Source: Tunturiibacter empetritectus (GTDB lineage: Bacteria > Acidobacteriota > Terriglobia > Terriglobales > Acidobacteriaceae). From it: DNA of 64,000 nucleotides. The notes under the pieces were generated by a model. That model was not told where the DNA came from. It did no database searches and saw only the letters and a program-made list of their open reading frames with translations. The position numbers were made by a program, and so were the translations under genes. Numbering within the stretch: the stretch's first letter is position 1; every line of letters starts with the position of its first letter. The stretch is from contig NZ_JACCCU010000001.1 of the NCBI RefSeq assembly GCF_013410875.1, positions 744,001-808,000 of the forward strand. Reading direction: 5' to 3'. Below, piece by piece: positions 7,920 through 16,327 of this stretch.

Positions 7920-8828
7920 CACCGTCTCCTCGCGCACCCTGGTCTTCGACCGCGTCGTCAACGTAACCGCCGAAGCAAGAATCAACCCGCCCCCAACCCA
8001 GGCGCTCGGCCCCAGCCGCTCCCCCAGCACAATCACTCCCAACAAACTCCCAATCAGCGGCTCCATATTCAGCAACACCCCCGCCTGCGAAGCCGGAACC
8101 TGCGTCATCCCCCAGTTCCACAACAGGGTAGTCGTAGCCGTACACAGCACCCCACTCGCAGCCAGCGCCAGCCAAGCCTTCACCGACACCCCCGCCATCG
8201 GCGGCATCCCATACCGCACCGGGACCCACACCATCAGCATCAAGGTCCCAAGCAGCAACCCATACGCCGTCACCACAATATGCGAGTGCCGCCCCATCAA
8301 CTGCTTGTTGAAGAGAATCCAGAACAGCGCAATCAGCAACGACACCACCACCAGCGCATCCCCAGCCAGCGTAGCGCCCCCCTTGGCGTGCAATCCACCA
8401 CCCAGCGCAATCAGAGCCGCCCCGCAGGTAGATCCCGCCAGAGCCACCCACCCCACCCAGTCCATCCGCTCATGCGCATACGCCGCCGCCCCTACCGCAA
8501 GAATCACCGGCATCGTCCCCACCATCAGCGAGGCATGGCTCACCGTAGTAATCGACAACCCATAGAACTGAATCAGAAACTGCAGCGGCACCCCAAGAAA
8601 CGAGGCAGCCAGCAGCATTCCCCACTCCCGCCGGTTCAACCCCGGGCGATGGGTCACCAGCAACGGCAGCAGCACCACCATCGCAAACAGAAACCGGTAC
8701 AGCACCATATGCGCGAAGCTCATCTCCGCCAGCGCAATCTTCCCGAAGAAGAACCCGCACCCCCACAGCGAACTAGCCAGCGCACAAGCCGCAAACCCCA
8801 GTGCCCGTCGTTTCTCTAAAACCACCAT
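7905..8828 (-). CDS. EamA/DMT-family transporter
   Basis: About 307 residues from the ATG at 8828; a TTG at 8846 would add six residues. Ten hydrophobic segments form two tandem EamA domains (about 5-140 and 155-300), the layout of drug/metabolite transporters such as RhaT/YdcZ-like exporters. Characteristic pieces are SSLWGCGFFFGKIAL near the N-terminus and GVLLNMEPLIGSLLGVIVLGE in the second repeat. It lies in the inner membrane and likely exports a small metabolite. It is downstream of and co-directional with the M13 peptidase gene, but a terminator at 8851-8886 separates them, so it probably has its own promoter. Confidence 0.9.
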   Translation of the reverse strand: MVVLEKRRALGFAACALASSLWGCGFFFGKIALAEMSFAHMVLYRFLFAMVVLLPLLVTHRPGLNRREWGMLLAASFLGVPLQFLIQFYGLSITTVSHASLMVGTMPVILAVGAAAYAHERMDWVGWVALAGSTCGAALIALGGGLHAKGGATLAGDALVVVSLLIALFWILFNKQLMGRHSHIVVTAYGLLLGTLMLMVWVPVRYGMPPMAGVSVKAWLALAASGVLCTATTTLLWNWGMTQVPASQAGVLLNMEPLIGSLLGVIVLGERLGPSAWVGGGLILASAVTLTTRSKTRVREETVAFSL

Positions 8829-8850
8829 CCTTCCACTCTCGCACAATTAA

Positions 8851-8886
8851 AAGCGAACGGGAGAGAAAGCCGAAGCCTCTCTCCCG
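8851..8886 (-). terminator. Rho-independent-like terminator of the M13 peptidase gene
   Basis: Arms 8858-8865 (cgggagag) and 8879-8886 (ctctcccg) form an 8-bp GC-rich stem. Read on the minus strand, the stem is followed within a few bases by a CTTTTAATT tail. It lies directly after the stop of the M13 gene at 8922. Confidence 0.65.
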
Positions 8887-8921
8887 CAGCAATCCGAACC
8901 GGAAAGGTTATGCCAACTTGC

Positions 8922-11039
8922 TTACCAGACGCGGCAACTCTTCACCGGCACCATTGGCGCGCCTTTCTTGCAGCCAAACGCCGCCGCAAATCCAGGCTGA
9001 TTCACAATCGCACCATTCGCGCGGAAGTGGTCCGGCGAGTGAGGATCGGTCAACACCTGCGTCCGCACCTGCTCCGGCCGCGGATTCTCGCACCAGTTCT
9101 GCGCGTAACCGATGTAGAACCTCTGCGGGGCCGTGTATCCGTCCTTCTTTGCTGTCAGATCGACGCCCTCCTTCTTTGCGCGATCGAGGTAAGCCATATA
9201 AGCCAGCAGCAAACCGCCGTTGTCCGCGGTATTTTCGCCTAGCGTCAGCCTGCCATTCACCTTCACATCATCGACGGCAACGAAGCTGCCATACTCATCC
9301 GCCAGGCAGTCCGTCCGAGCCACGAAGTTCTTCGTATCCTCCGCCGTCCACCAGTCGCTCAGGTTGCCTTTCCCATCAAACTTCTTGCCTTGATCATCGA
9401 ACCCATGCGTTAGTTCATGACCAATCACTGCGCCAATATGTCCATAGTTCACGGCGTCATCCTGCTTCGGGTCATAGAACGAAGGCTGCAGAATTCCTGC
9501 AGGAAAGTTGATCGTATTCTGGCTATCGTCGTAGTCCGCATTCACCGTCGGTGGCGTCATATCCCATTCGAAGATGTTGACAGGCTGCCCGATCTTCGCC
9601 AGTTGCCGATCATTCTCGAATGCATCCGCACGTCGTGCATTCCCCAGCGCATCGTCCGGCTTGATCTCCAGCTTGGTGTAGTCTCGCCACTTATCTGGAT
9701 AGCCGATCTTATTTGTAACCTGGTGCAGCTTCTCTTTCGCCCGCGTCTTCGTCGCAGCCGACATCCAGTCGAGTTGATCGATATCGTGTCCCATGGCCGT
9801 TTCAATGTCAGCGACCATCTCCATCATCTTCGCCTTACTGTCTCCGGCGAAGTACTGCTCCACATACACCTTACCCAAAGCCTCTCCCAGCGCGCCATTC
9901 ACCGAGTTCGAACAACGCTTCCAACGCGCGGCCTGCTCCGGCTGCCCATTCAACTTGCGTCCGTAAAAGTCAAAATTCTCGGCATCGAATCTCTTCGGCA
10001 ATCTGCCCGCATAAGTCGTCAACACCTGGTATCGCAGGTAAGCTTTCAGCGTCTCCAGGTTCGTCGCATCAATCTCCTTAGTCAGCGCAGGGAAGAACTG
10101 CGGCGTCGCATTATTGATCTCGCTCACCCTCGGCGAATGGATTGCGTCTTGAAACTCTCTAAAGTTCAGCCCCGGCACTGTCGCTTCAAACTTGGCAATA
10201 GTTTGTAGATGATAAGTCTTCTCCGGGTCGCGCATCTCGGTCACGCCCATTGATGCCTTGGCCAGTGCCGTCTCGAACGTCAGAATCGAATGAGCATCCT
10301 TTGTCGCCTTTTCCGGCGAGCTCCCCGCCAGCTCAAGCATCTTCGCGACGTGTGCGACATACTGATCCCGAAGCTCAACATCTTTCGCTCCCGTTCGCAG
10401 GTAATAGTCTTTTTCCGGCAATCCGAGCCCGCCCTGCTGCACAGATGCGATCTGTTTGGTTGCGTCCTTGAAGTCCTGCTGTTCCCCATAACCAAAGAAC
10501 ACATTCACACCGATCCTTTGCAGGTTGCCGGCCAAGGCTGACAGTTCTTCCTTGCTCTTCACGGCATCGATCTCACTGAGCAACGGCCCCGTAGGAGCAA
10601 TTCCTTTCGCTTCAATCGCATCCGTATCCATACACGCCTTGTAGAAGTCGCCGATCTTTTGTTCGTCAGGCGAACGGCCCGCGCCACCGGCAGCCGCCTT
10701 GGTCAAAATTCCATACAGCGACTGGGTGTTCACGTTGTACAGCGCGTAAAACTGGTCGACGCCGGCCTGGTCTGCAGGGATCGGATGGTTTGCCGCGAAC
10801 TTCCCGCAGGCAAACTTGTAAAAGTCATTACATGGATCGACCGAGGCATCCAGGGAGGTGGTATCGAATCCCGGAATCGGGAGATAGGTTTCAGTCGGCT
10901 TGCTGCTATCGCTCACCAGCTTCGCTTGTTGTGCCCAGCCAACACTCCATGTGCCAGTCATAGCCACCGCAATCATTGCACCAAGTCCAGCCCGCCGCCT
11001 CATCCTGCCAGGAACTTCCAACGTCCATGCTTTCAACAT
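8922..11039 (-). CDS. pepO: Secreted M13-family (neprilysin/PepO-like) zinc metallopeptidase
   Basis: A 705-residue protein with an N-terminal signal peptide (hydrophobic core GAMIAVAMTGTWSVGWA). The mature part has an N-terminal Peptidase_M13_N domain with early cysteines (DPCNDFYKFACGKF) and a C-terminal catalytic domain. It shows the zinc site HELTH (in VIGHELTHGFDDQG), the third ligand region ENTADNGG (commonly ENIADNGG), and the conserved end CRVW. Such enzymes cut oligopeptides in the periplasm or outside the cell, and Acidobacteria encode many. The length matches the family (about 670-720). A terminator follows at 8851-8886. The gene symbol is by homology to family type, not a proven orthologue. 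Confidence 0.93.
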   Translation of the reverse strand: MLKAWTLEVPGRMRRRAGLGAMIAVAMTGTWSVGWAQQAKLVSDSSKPTETYLPIPGFDTTSLDASVDPCNDFYKFACGKFAANHPIPADQAGVDQFYALYNVNTQSLYGILTKAAAGGAGRSPDEQKIGDFYKACMDTDAIEAKGIAPTGPLLSEIDAVKSKEELSALAGNLQRIGVNVFFGYGEQQDFKDATKQIASVQQGGLGLPEKDYYLRTGAKDVELRDQYVAHVAKMLELAGSSPEKATKDAHSILTFETALAKASMGVTEMRDPEKTYHLQTIAKFEATVPGLNFREFQDAIHSPRVSEINNATPQFFPALTKEIDATNLETLKAYLRYQVLTTYAGRLPKRFDAENFDFYGRKLNGQPEQAARWKRCSNSVNGALGEALGKVYVEQYFAGDSKAKMMEMVADIETAMGHDIDQLDWMSAATKTRAKEKLHQVTNKIGYPDKWRDYTKLEIKPDDALGNARRADAFENDRQLAKIGQPVNIFEWDMTPPTVNADYDDSQNTINFPAGILQPSFYDPKQDDAVNYGHIGAVIGHELTHGFDDQGKKFDGKGNLSDWWTAEDTKNFVARTDCLADEYGSFVAVDDVKVNGRLTLGENTADNGGLLLAYMAYLDRAKKEGVDLTAKKDGYTAPQRFYIGYAQNWCENPRPEQVRTQVLTDPHSPDHFRANGAIVNQPGFAAAFGCKKGAPMVPVKSCRVW

Positions 11040-11199
11040 TTAATTATCCTTTTTCATGCGGAATTTCTGCAGCCTTTGTATCACCAACCCAGCGCAGCTG
11101 TTATTTTCGTCCAGCCGTCCGCATACATTGGCGTCGCCCGCGCGTCTGTGAAAGCATTACTCGAGCGTTCTCGGTGAGCAGAGATACGCATCTACCCCC

Positions 11200-12837
11200 A
11201 TGACGGTTCCCATATCCCTCATTTCGACGTTTTGCCGACGCCTCTCGCTCATGGGTGTTCTGCTTTTTGCCCTCGCTTTCCCTGTCTTCGCCGCCCGCGG
11301 GCCAGAACCTCCGCTGCGCCTGCCGCTGGAACCGTTCGGCTTCCGACCCCTCTCCCAGCAGTTCCTTCTCGCAGGCAGCTCCATGTTGACGATCCACTAC
11401 GTCGACGACCAGCATCTTTTGCTCACCTTCAGCGCCCGCCACCTGCTCAAGCGCCTGCCCGACGAGCCCGAGGACGACATGGATCGCACCATCGACGCCG
11501 TCCTGCTCGAGCTACCCTCCGGCCACGTTCTGGCGCGCACCACCTGGCGTACCCACGATCATGGCCAATATCTCTGGAGCCTCGGCCACGGCCACTTCCT
11601 CCTGCGCATCCGTGACACTCTCACAACCTTCGCTCCACTCGCTAACCTGGCGACCGGCCAGCCTTTTACAGAGCATCCATTTCTTGCCACAGAAGATCGC
11701 CGCATCGCCGTCGTCATCCTCTCCCCAGATGCTGATCTCCTCACGGTGGAGACCGTCAAACGTACCCCACCCGTTCCCAAGCCAAAGGCTCCTCTCTTCG
11801 GCCCTACCCCGGTTGAACCGGCTCCAGAGCCGCAAGTCGTTCAAATCAACTTCTATCGTCTTTACGTGCCAACTGAACCCGGCGCACAAGTCAAAGCAAG
11901 TCCTGCCGGTGCTGGCCGCTCCAAAGGTGCCGGAGGCCTTCCCGTCTCGGTCGCAGGATACCTCTCCACCGTCGATCAAGGACATCAGCACTATGCCTTC
12001 GACTTCCACTCCTACGCCGGCAAGGTCGACGAACTCTCGCCCTTCGACTCCACCTGTCCGCCCTTTCCACTCTTTGTCAGCCATAGCCAGTTCATCGTCT
12101 TCGGCTGTCGCACGGGTCACACCATCGGTGCTGTCGGTGGCTTCAATATGCGGGGGCAGGAGATGTGGGAGCAGGGTCTCTTCGGCGATTTCATCGCTCC
12201 GTCGCTCGTCTACGCTCCATCCAGCGGACGATTCGCGCTCAGCCGCGTTCTCCTCCATTCCTCTGCTGTAGCCGATCAGCCCGTCAGCGCGGACGAGATC
12301 TCGGCGCAAACTGTTGTTGTCTATCAGACCGACAGCGGCAAGCAAATCCTCCATGCCGACTGCACCCCCGTTGAGCGCGCAGGCCAGAACTTCGCTCTCG
12401 CGCCGGACGGCCTCTCTCTTGCCATCATCCACGCTGACGCCATCGAGATCTATCGTCTCCCGCCTCTCACCCCTAAGGAAGAAAACGCGATCAAACTGGC
12501 GCAAACCTCTGCGCCAGCCGAGAACGATCTGCCGGTCCGCTTCGCCAGCCAACTCTCCCCATCTGCGGAAGAAGCCGATTCCACCGTTCAACCCGAAGCC
12601 CAGCCGGCCAACGCCGTCGCGCCCAGTGCGTCGAACACAACCGCTCCCGACTCCACCCAAACACTTTCACCTGCAGACGCGGCCCCCGCAGCGAAACCCT
12701 CCGGCGATACCGCTCAAGCCTCGGGCGACCCCACACCTGAGGAGCATCGCAAACCACCTACTCTCTACACCCTCCCCACCGACAAACCGTCGGACAGACC
12801 TTCCAACTCCGACCGTCCAAAGGACACGCCTCAGTAG
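11200..12837 (+). CDS. Secreted protein of unknown function, possible beta-propeller
   Basis: A 545-residue protein with a signal peptide (LMGVLLFALAFPVFAARG) and no catalytic motif I recognise. Residues 45-420 contain repeated short hydrophobic strands such as YVDDQHLLLTFS, SGHVLARTTWRTHDHGQYLWSLGHGHFLLRIRD and NFALAPDGLSLAIIH. These resemble the blades of WD40/TolB-like propellers. The last 110 residues are low-complexity, rich in Pro, Ala, Thr and Ser, and probably disordered. It stands alone between the divergent M13 gene and the convergent rpsT. I cannot assign a function. Confidence 0.75.
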   Translation: MTVPISLISTFCRRLSLMGVLLFALAFPVFAARGPEPPLRLPLEPFGFRPLSQQFLLAGSSMLTIHYVDDQHLLLTFSARHLLKRLPDEPEDDMDRTIDAVLLELPSGHVLARTTWRTHDHGQYLWSLGHGHFLLRIRDTLTTFAPLANLATGQPFTEHPFLATEDRRIAVVILSPDADLLTVETVKRTPPVPKPKAPLFGPTPVEPAPEPQVVQINFYRLYVPTEPGAQVKASPAGAGRSKGAGGLPVSVAGYLSTVDQGHQHYAFDFHSYAGKVDELSPFDSTCPPFPLFVSHSQFIVFGCRTGHTIGAVGGFNMRGQEMWEQGLFGDFIAPSLVYAPSSGRFALSRVLLHSSAVADQPVSADEISAQTVVVYQTDSGKQILHADCTPVERAGQNFALAPDGLSLAIIHADAIEIYRLPPLTPKEENAIKLAQTSAPAENDLPVRFASQLSPSAEEADSTVQPEAQPANAVAPSASNTTAPDSTQTLSPADAAPAAKPSGDTAQASGDPTPEEHRKPPTLYTLPTDKPSDRPSNSDRPKDTPQ

Positions 12838-12973
12838 ATTCTCTCCGCGAAAAATTACAGCTGCGAAACGCGAAAGTATAAGACAGACGCAAAAGGCCGA
12901 CCGCGGTCTCCCGAAAGCCAGCCTCTTCCTAATCTCTACGCCAAAACTTCAGCTTCCCATCAAAACCCGAAAA

Positions 12974-13252
12974 CTAAGCAGCTTTCTTCGGCGCGACAGC
13001 CTTTACACGCGCGTTCAATCGGCTCTTGTAGCGGCTCGCGGTGTTCTTGTGCAGAACGCCCTTCTGCACGCTTTTATCCAGAATCGACGCGGTCTCACGG
13101 TACTGGGTGGTTGCAGCGGCGTGGTCGCCATTCGCGATCGACTCGCGCAGCTGACGCAGGGTGCCACCCAGCTTGCTTTTGTTCGAACGGTTTACCGCGG
13201 TCTTGGCTACGGTCTGACGTGCGCGCTTCAAAGACGAAACATGATTTGCCAT
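12974..13252 (-). CDS. rpsT: 30S ribosomal protein S20
   Basis: A 92-residue basic protein starting [13 protein letters not shown] and ending VAPKKAA, with the S20 pattern of long basic helices ([39 protein letters not shown]). S20 binds 16S rRNA early in small-subunit assembly. I chose the ATG at 13252 because an AGAAGAGAG ribosome site lies just upstream and the longer frame gives atypical N-terminal residues. It is a single-gene unit, as usual. The stop faces the stop of the upstream secreted-protein gene. Confidence 0.96.
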   Translation of the reverse strand: MANHVSSLKRARQTVAKTAVNRSNKSKLGGTLRQLRESIANGDHAAATTQYRETASILDKSVQKGVLHKNTASRYKSRLNARVKAVAPKKAA

Positions 13253-13723
13253 AAACTCTCTTCTCTCAGCCCGTACATTTGTAGGGGAAAATGGGATGCA
13301 GGCTGACGGCCAAACGACTTTGTACCAGCCATAGCCTTGAGCCAGCAGCGCTAAACAAGCCCGCCGCACGCCCTGCAATATCTAAGTCTACGGAAACCTG
13401 GGCCTTCGGTCAACCTATCTTCCAACCGAAAATACGGCGTATAAGCCCCCAAAAGCATCCAATCCACAGAAAACATGCCGCACCGCGATCCCATCCCGGT
13501 TTTGCACCAAAATCTATTCATCATTTGCCCCTTGACGCCATCTTCCCGACGTTCTACTCTTTGCCCATCTTCGACACTAGATTGGCACCTTCCGCCATCC
13601 CGGTCGCAGTCAAAGGGCGCAGCCAATGCGCTACCAGCTACTGTCTGCTCTTCCCCTCAAAAACTCCCAAGTCAACGGCCATGCACCCAACCCAGCTCCC
13701 CCTGACGGAGGTCAGCACACTAC
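13253..13723. other. Divergent intergenic region between rpsT and phoH
   Basis: Presumably holds the leftward rpsT promoter and the rightward phoH-operon promoter. A frame across 13291-13731 is open but proline/serine-rich and looks like a chance frame in GC-rich DNA. No hairpin or RNA gene stands out. Confidence 0.5.
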
Positions 13724-14761
13724 TTGATTAAAAAATCCCTGGAAATCACACCTGGCATTGAGCCCCTGTACGGGACCCACGACGAAAACCTCCGCCTCCT
13801 CGAGGACAAACTCAACGTCACGATCGATCTCCGCTCCGACGCTATCCACGTTACCGGCGAAGCCACCAACGTAGCCCGCGTCGAACAACTTTTCACCGAC
13901 TTCGACACCCTCCGAAAATCCGGCGTTAATCTCCACAACGGCGAACTCCACGGCATGCTCAAGCTCGTCGTCGCCGATCCCTCCATCACCCTCAAATCCC
14001 TCGTCGACACAGGCAAACAGCGCTCCGCCGGCGTCAAGCGTATGGTTCAGCCCCGCTCGCCCAACCAGCGTAAGTACGTCGAAGCCATCGAGCAGTCCGA
14101 CATGACCTTCGGCTTGGGCCCCGCCGGCACCGGAAAAACCTACCTCGCCGTCGCCATGGCCGTGTCCGCTCTCATGGCCAAAAAAGTCAGCCGCATCATC
14201 TTGGTTCGTCCCGCAGTCGAAGCCGGCGAACGCCTCGGCTTCCTACCCGGCTCCCTCCAGGAAAAAGTCGACCCCTACCTGCGCCCCCTCTACGACGCCC
14301 TCTACGATCTCCTCGACCCCATCAAGGTCGACAAGCTTCTCGAGTCCAACGTCATCGAAGTCGCCCCGCTCGCCTTCATGCGCGGCCGCACCCTCTCCGA
14401 CGCCTTCATCATCATGGACGAAGCCCAGAACACCACCATGGAACAGATGAAGATGTTCGTCACCCGTCTCGGCAACAACTCCAAGGCCGTCATCACCGGC
14501 GACCTCACCCAGACCGACCTGCCCAACCCGAAGAAGTCCGGCCTCCTTGAGGCGCTCCACGTTCTTGACGGCGTAGAAGGCATTCGTTTCTGCCACTTTG
14601 AAGACGTCGACGTCGTTCGCCACCAACTCGTCCAGCGCATCGTTCGAGCCTACGACATCTACGGCAAGGCCCAGCAGCAACTCCCTCTTCCCATCGGCGA
14701 AGTTGCCATGCCGGACCCGAACCTCGCGTCCACAGCCAAACCCATACCTAAACCCCAATAA
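13724..14761 (+). CDS. phoH: PhoH-family ATPase
   Basis: A 345-residue cytoplasmic PhoH-like protein. The N-terminal region (KH-like, about 1-105) is followed by the P-loop domain with Walker A GPAGTGKT and the family-specific RPAVEAGERLGFLPG and DPYLRPLYDAL motifs. Walker B is IIMDEAQN. PhoH/PhoL proteins are linked to RNA metabolism through their constant neighbour YbeY. The start is TTG at 13724: an in-frame stop at 13703 rules out longer forms and a GGAGG lies 12 bases upstream. It heads a run with GH16, ybeY and corC, though a hairpin at 14789-14811 may reduce read-through into GH16. Confidence 0.93.
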   Translation: MIKKSLEITPGIEPLYGTHDENLRLLEDKLNVTIDLRSDAIHVTGEATNVARVEQLFTDFDTLRKSGVNLHNGELHGMLKLVVADPSITLKSLVDTGKQRSAGVKRMVQPRSPNQRKYVEAIEQSDMTFGLGPAGTGKTYLAVAMAVSALMAKKVSRIILVRPAVEAGERLGFLPGSLQEKVDPYLRPLYDALYDLLDPIKVDKLLESNVIEVAPLAFMRGRTLSDAFIIMDEAQNTTMEQMKMFVTRLGNNSKAVITGDLTQTDLPNPKKSGLLEALHVLDGVEGIRFCHFEDVDVVRHQLVQRIVRAYDIYGKAQQQLPLPIGEVAMPDPNLASTAKPIPKPQ

Positions 14762-14788
14762 ATTCAACCAATCTGCGATAATCAATCA

Positions 14789-14815
14789 CAGGGGGCCAAT
14801 CCAGCCCCCTGTTGA
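14789..14815 (+). terminator. Hairpin between phoH and the GH16 gene
   Basis: Perfect arms cagggggc (14789-14796) and gccccctg (14804-14811) with a 7-nt loop, followed by a weak T-rich stretch (ttgatattg). It could be a leaky terminator or an mRNA-processing or stability hairpin inside the operon. Confidence 0.55.
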
Positions 14816-14837
14816 TATTGAGTAACCGTTCCGCACG

Positions 14838-15755
14838 ATGATCACCATCGAACCCCCAAGTGCCAACTCCATCCCCGCGCCTCTCCGCTCAGGTTTGACG
14901 CGCACCTTCACCCGCGCATGCTTGATTTTTCTCGCAGCAGGAGTGACCCTCGCCGCACAATCCCCGGCAACTCCAAACCCAAATTGGCGCCTCACCTGGA
15001 GCGACGAGTTCAACGGCCCCAACGGCTCCTCACCAGACCCCGCCAAATGGACCTACGACATAGGCGGTGGTGGCTACGGCAACCACGAGCTCGAGTCCTA
15101 CACCAAGCGGCCCGTCAACGCCCATCAACAGGACGGCCACCTCATCATCACGGCCCGCAAAGAAGACCTCACCGGCCTGGATGGCATCCCGCGCCACTAC
15201 ACCTCCGCCCGCATCAACACCAAGGGGCTCTTCTCCCAAGCCTACGGACGCTTCGAAGCCCGCATCCAACTTCCCACCGGCAAAGGTATCTGGCCAGCCT
15301 TCTGGCTCCTGGGCGACGACATCGACACCAATCCCTGGCCAAGGTCCGGCGAGATCGACATCATGGAAAACATCGGCGATCCGGCTACGGTCTACAGCAC
15401 CCTCCACGGCCCCGGATACAGCGGTGCCAAACCCATTTCGGCAAAATTCCCGCTCCCTGCGGGCGAATCCGTCACCGCCGGCTACCACCTCTACGCCGTC
15501 GAGTGGACCCCTAACGACATCAAGTTTTTCTTTGATGATCACCTCATCGTCGAGCGGACCCCAGCCGACCTGCCCCCCGGCACTCACTGGGTCTATGACC
15601 ATCCTTTCTTCGTCATTCTCAACCTGGCCGTAGGCGGCGGCTGGCCCGGCAACCCCGACGAGACCACTATCTTTCCTCAAAAGATGCTCGTTGACTACGT
15701 CCGCGTCTACCAAGCGGCCTCCTCAGCACCCCAGACGCCGAAGCCAATCCAATGA
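14838..15755 (+). CDS. Secreted GH16 beta-glucanase (laminarinase-like)
   Basis: A 305-residue glycoside hydrolase family 16 enzyme with an N-terminal signal segment (about residues 20-42, ending LAAQS). The catalytic sequence SGEIDIMENIG gives nucleophile Glu172, helper Asp174 and acid/base Glu177. Other family signatures are LTWSDEFNG, GIWPAFWLLG, HLYAVEW and the closing VDYVRVYQ. Such enzymes cleave beta-1,3 or mixed beta-1,3/1,4-glucans such as fungal laminarin. Its ATG-TGA overlap with ybeY (15752-15755) couples a secreted hydrolase to an rRNA-maturation gene, an odd insertion into the usual phoH-ybeY neighbourhood. Confidence 0.92.
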   Translation: MITIEPPSANSIPAPLRSGLTRTFTRACLIFLAAGVTLAAQSPATPNPNWRLTWSDEFNGPNGSSPDPAKWTYDIGGGGYGNHELESYTKRPVNAHQQDGHLIITARKEDLTGLDGIPRHYTSARINTKGLFSQAYGRFEARIQLPTGKGIWPAFWLLGDDIDTNPWPRSGEIDIMENIGDPATVYSTLHGPGYSGAKPISAKFPLPAGESVTAGYHLYAVEWTPNDIKFFFDDHLIVERTPADLPPGTHWVYDHPFFVILNLAVGGGWPGNPDETTIFPQKMLVDYVRVYQAASSAPQTPKPIQ

Positions 15756-16327
15756 TCGCCATCGAACCAACGGCAGGCCTGGAAGCGACGCTGTCCCGCT
15801 CCGGTTTAACCAGCTTTCTCAAGCGCGCTCGACTCGCCGTCGGCCTTAGAGGCGAAGTCGAGGTCCTGCTCGCGGACGACGCTACGCTGCGCCGTCTCAA
15901 TAGGTCCTTCCGGGGCAAAAACAAACCGACCGACGTCCTCAGCTTCCCCACTCCAGCCGAAATCTTAAACGCGCACGCTGGAGACTTGGCGATCTCGCTT
16001 GAGACCGCGGCTCGCCAGGCCGCCACCTACGGCCACTCTTTGTGCGACGAAGTGAAGATACTCCTCCTACACGGCCTGCTCCATCTCTCCGGTCTTGACC
16101 ACGAGACCGACAACGGCGAGATGGCCGCTCGCGAGGCTACTCTCCGCTGTAAGCTCAAACTCCCTAACACTTTAATCGAGCGCACCACCACACTGCCGCA
16201 AAAGGCGCGGCTAGACCAAACGACGAAGACATCGCCGCCCATGAAGAGGGCACCGACAGCATCCACTCGCCCCGCTACAAAACGCAGCGCAATAAAAAAG
16301 AAAACAATCGCGCGAGGTTCTAGATGA
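15752..16327 (+). CDS. ybeY: Endoribonuclease YbeY (rRNA maturation factor)
   Basis: A 191-residue metal-dependent endoribonuclease involved in 16S rRNA 3'-end maturation and ribosome quality control. The zinc motif is HGLLHLSGLDHETD (three conserved histidines), with the conserved NRSFRGKNKPTDVLSFP in the first half. The last 45 residues are a basic Lys/Thr/Arg-rich tail beyond the usual YbeY end (about 155 residues), probably disordered. It overlaps GH16 upstream and corC downstream by four bases each, so all three are translationally coupled. Confidence 0.95.
   Translation: MIAIEPTAGLEATLSRSGLTSFLKRARLAVGLRGEVEVLLADDATLRRLNRSFRGKNKPTDVLSFPTPAEILNAHAGDLAISLETAARQAATYGHSLCDEVKILLLHGLLHLSGLDHETDNGEMAAREATLRCKLKLPNTLIERTTTLPQKARLDQTTKTSPPMKRAPTASTRPATKRSAIKKKTIARGSR

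Noticed and set aside
13291-13731. 146-codon plus-strand frame before phoH
   Set aside because: Pro/Ser-rich, no domain, no ribosome site, and overlaps the start of phoH. It looks like a chance frame.
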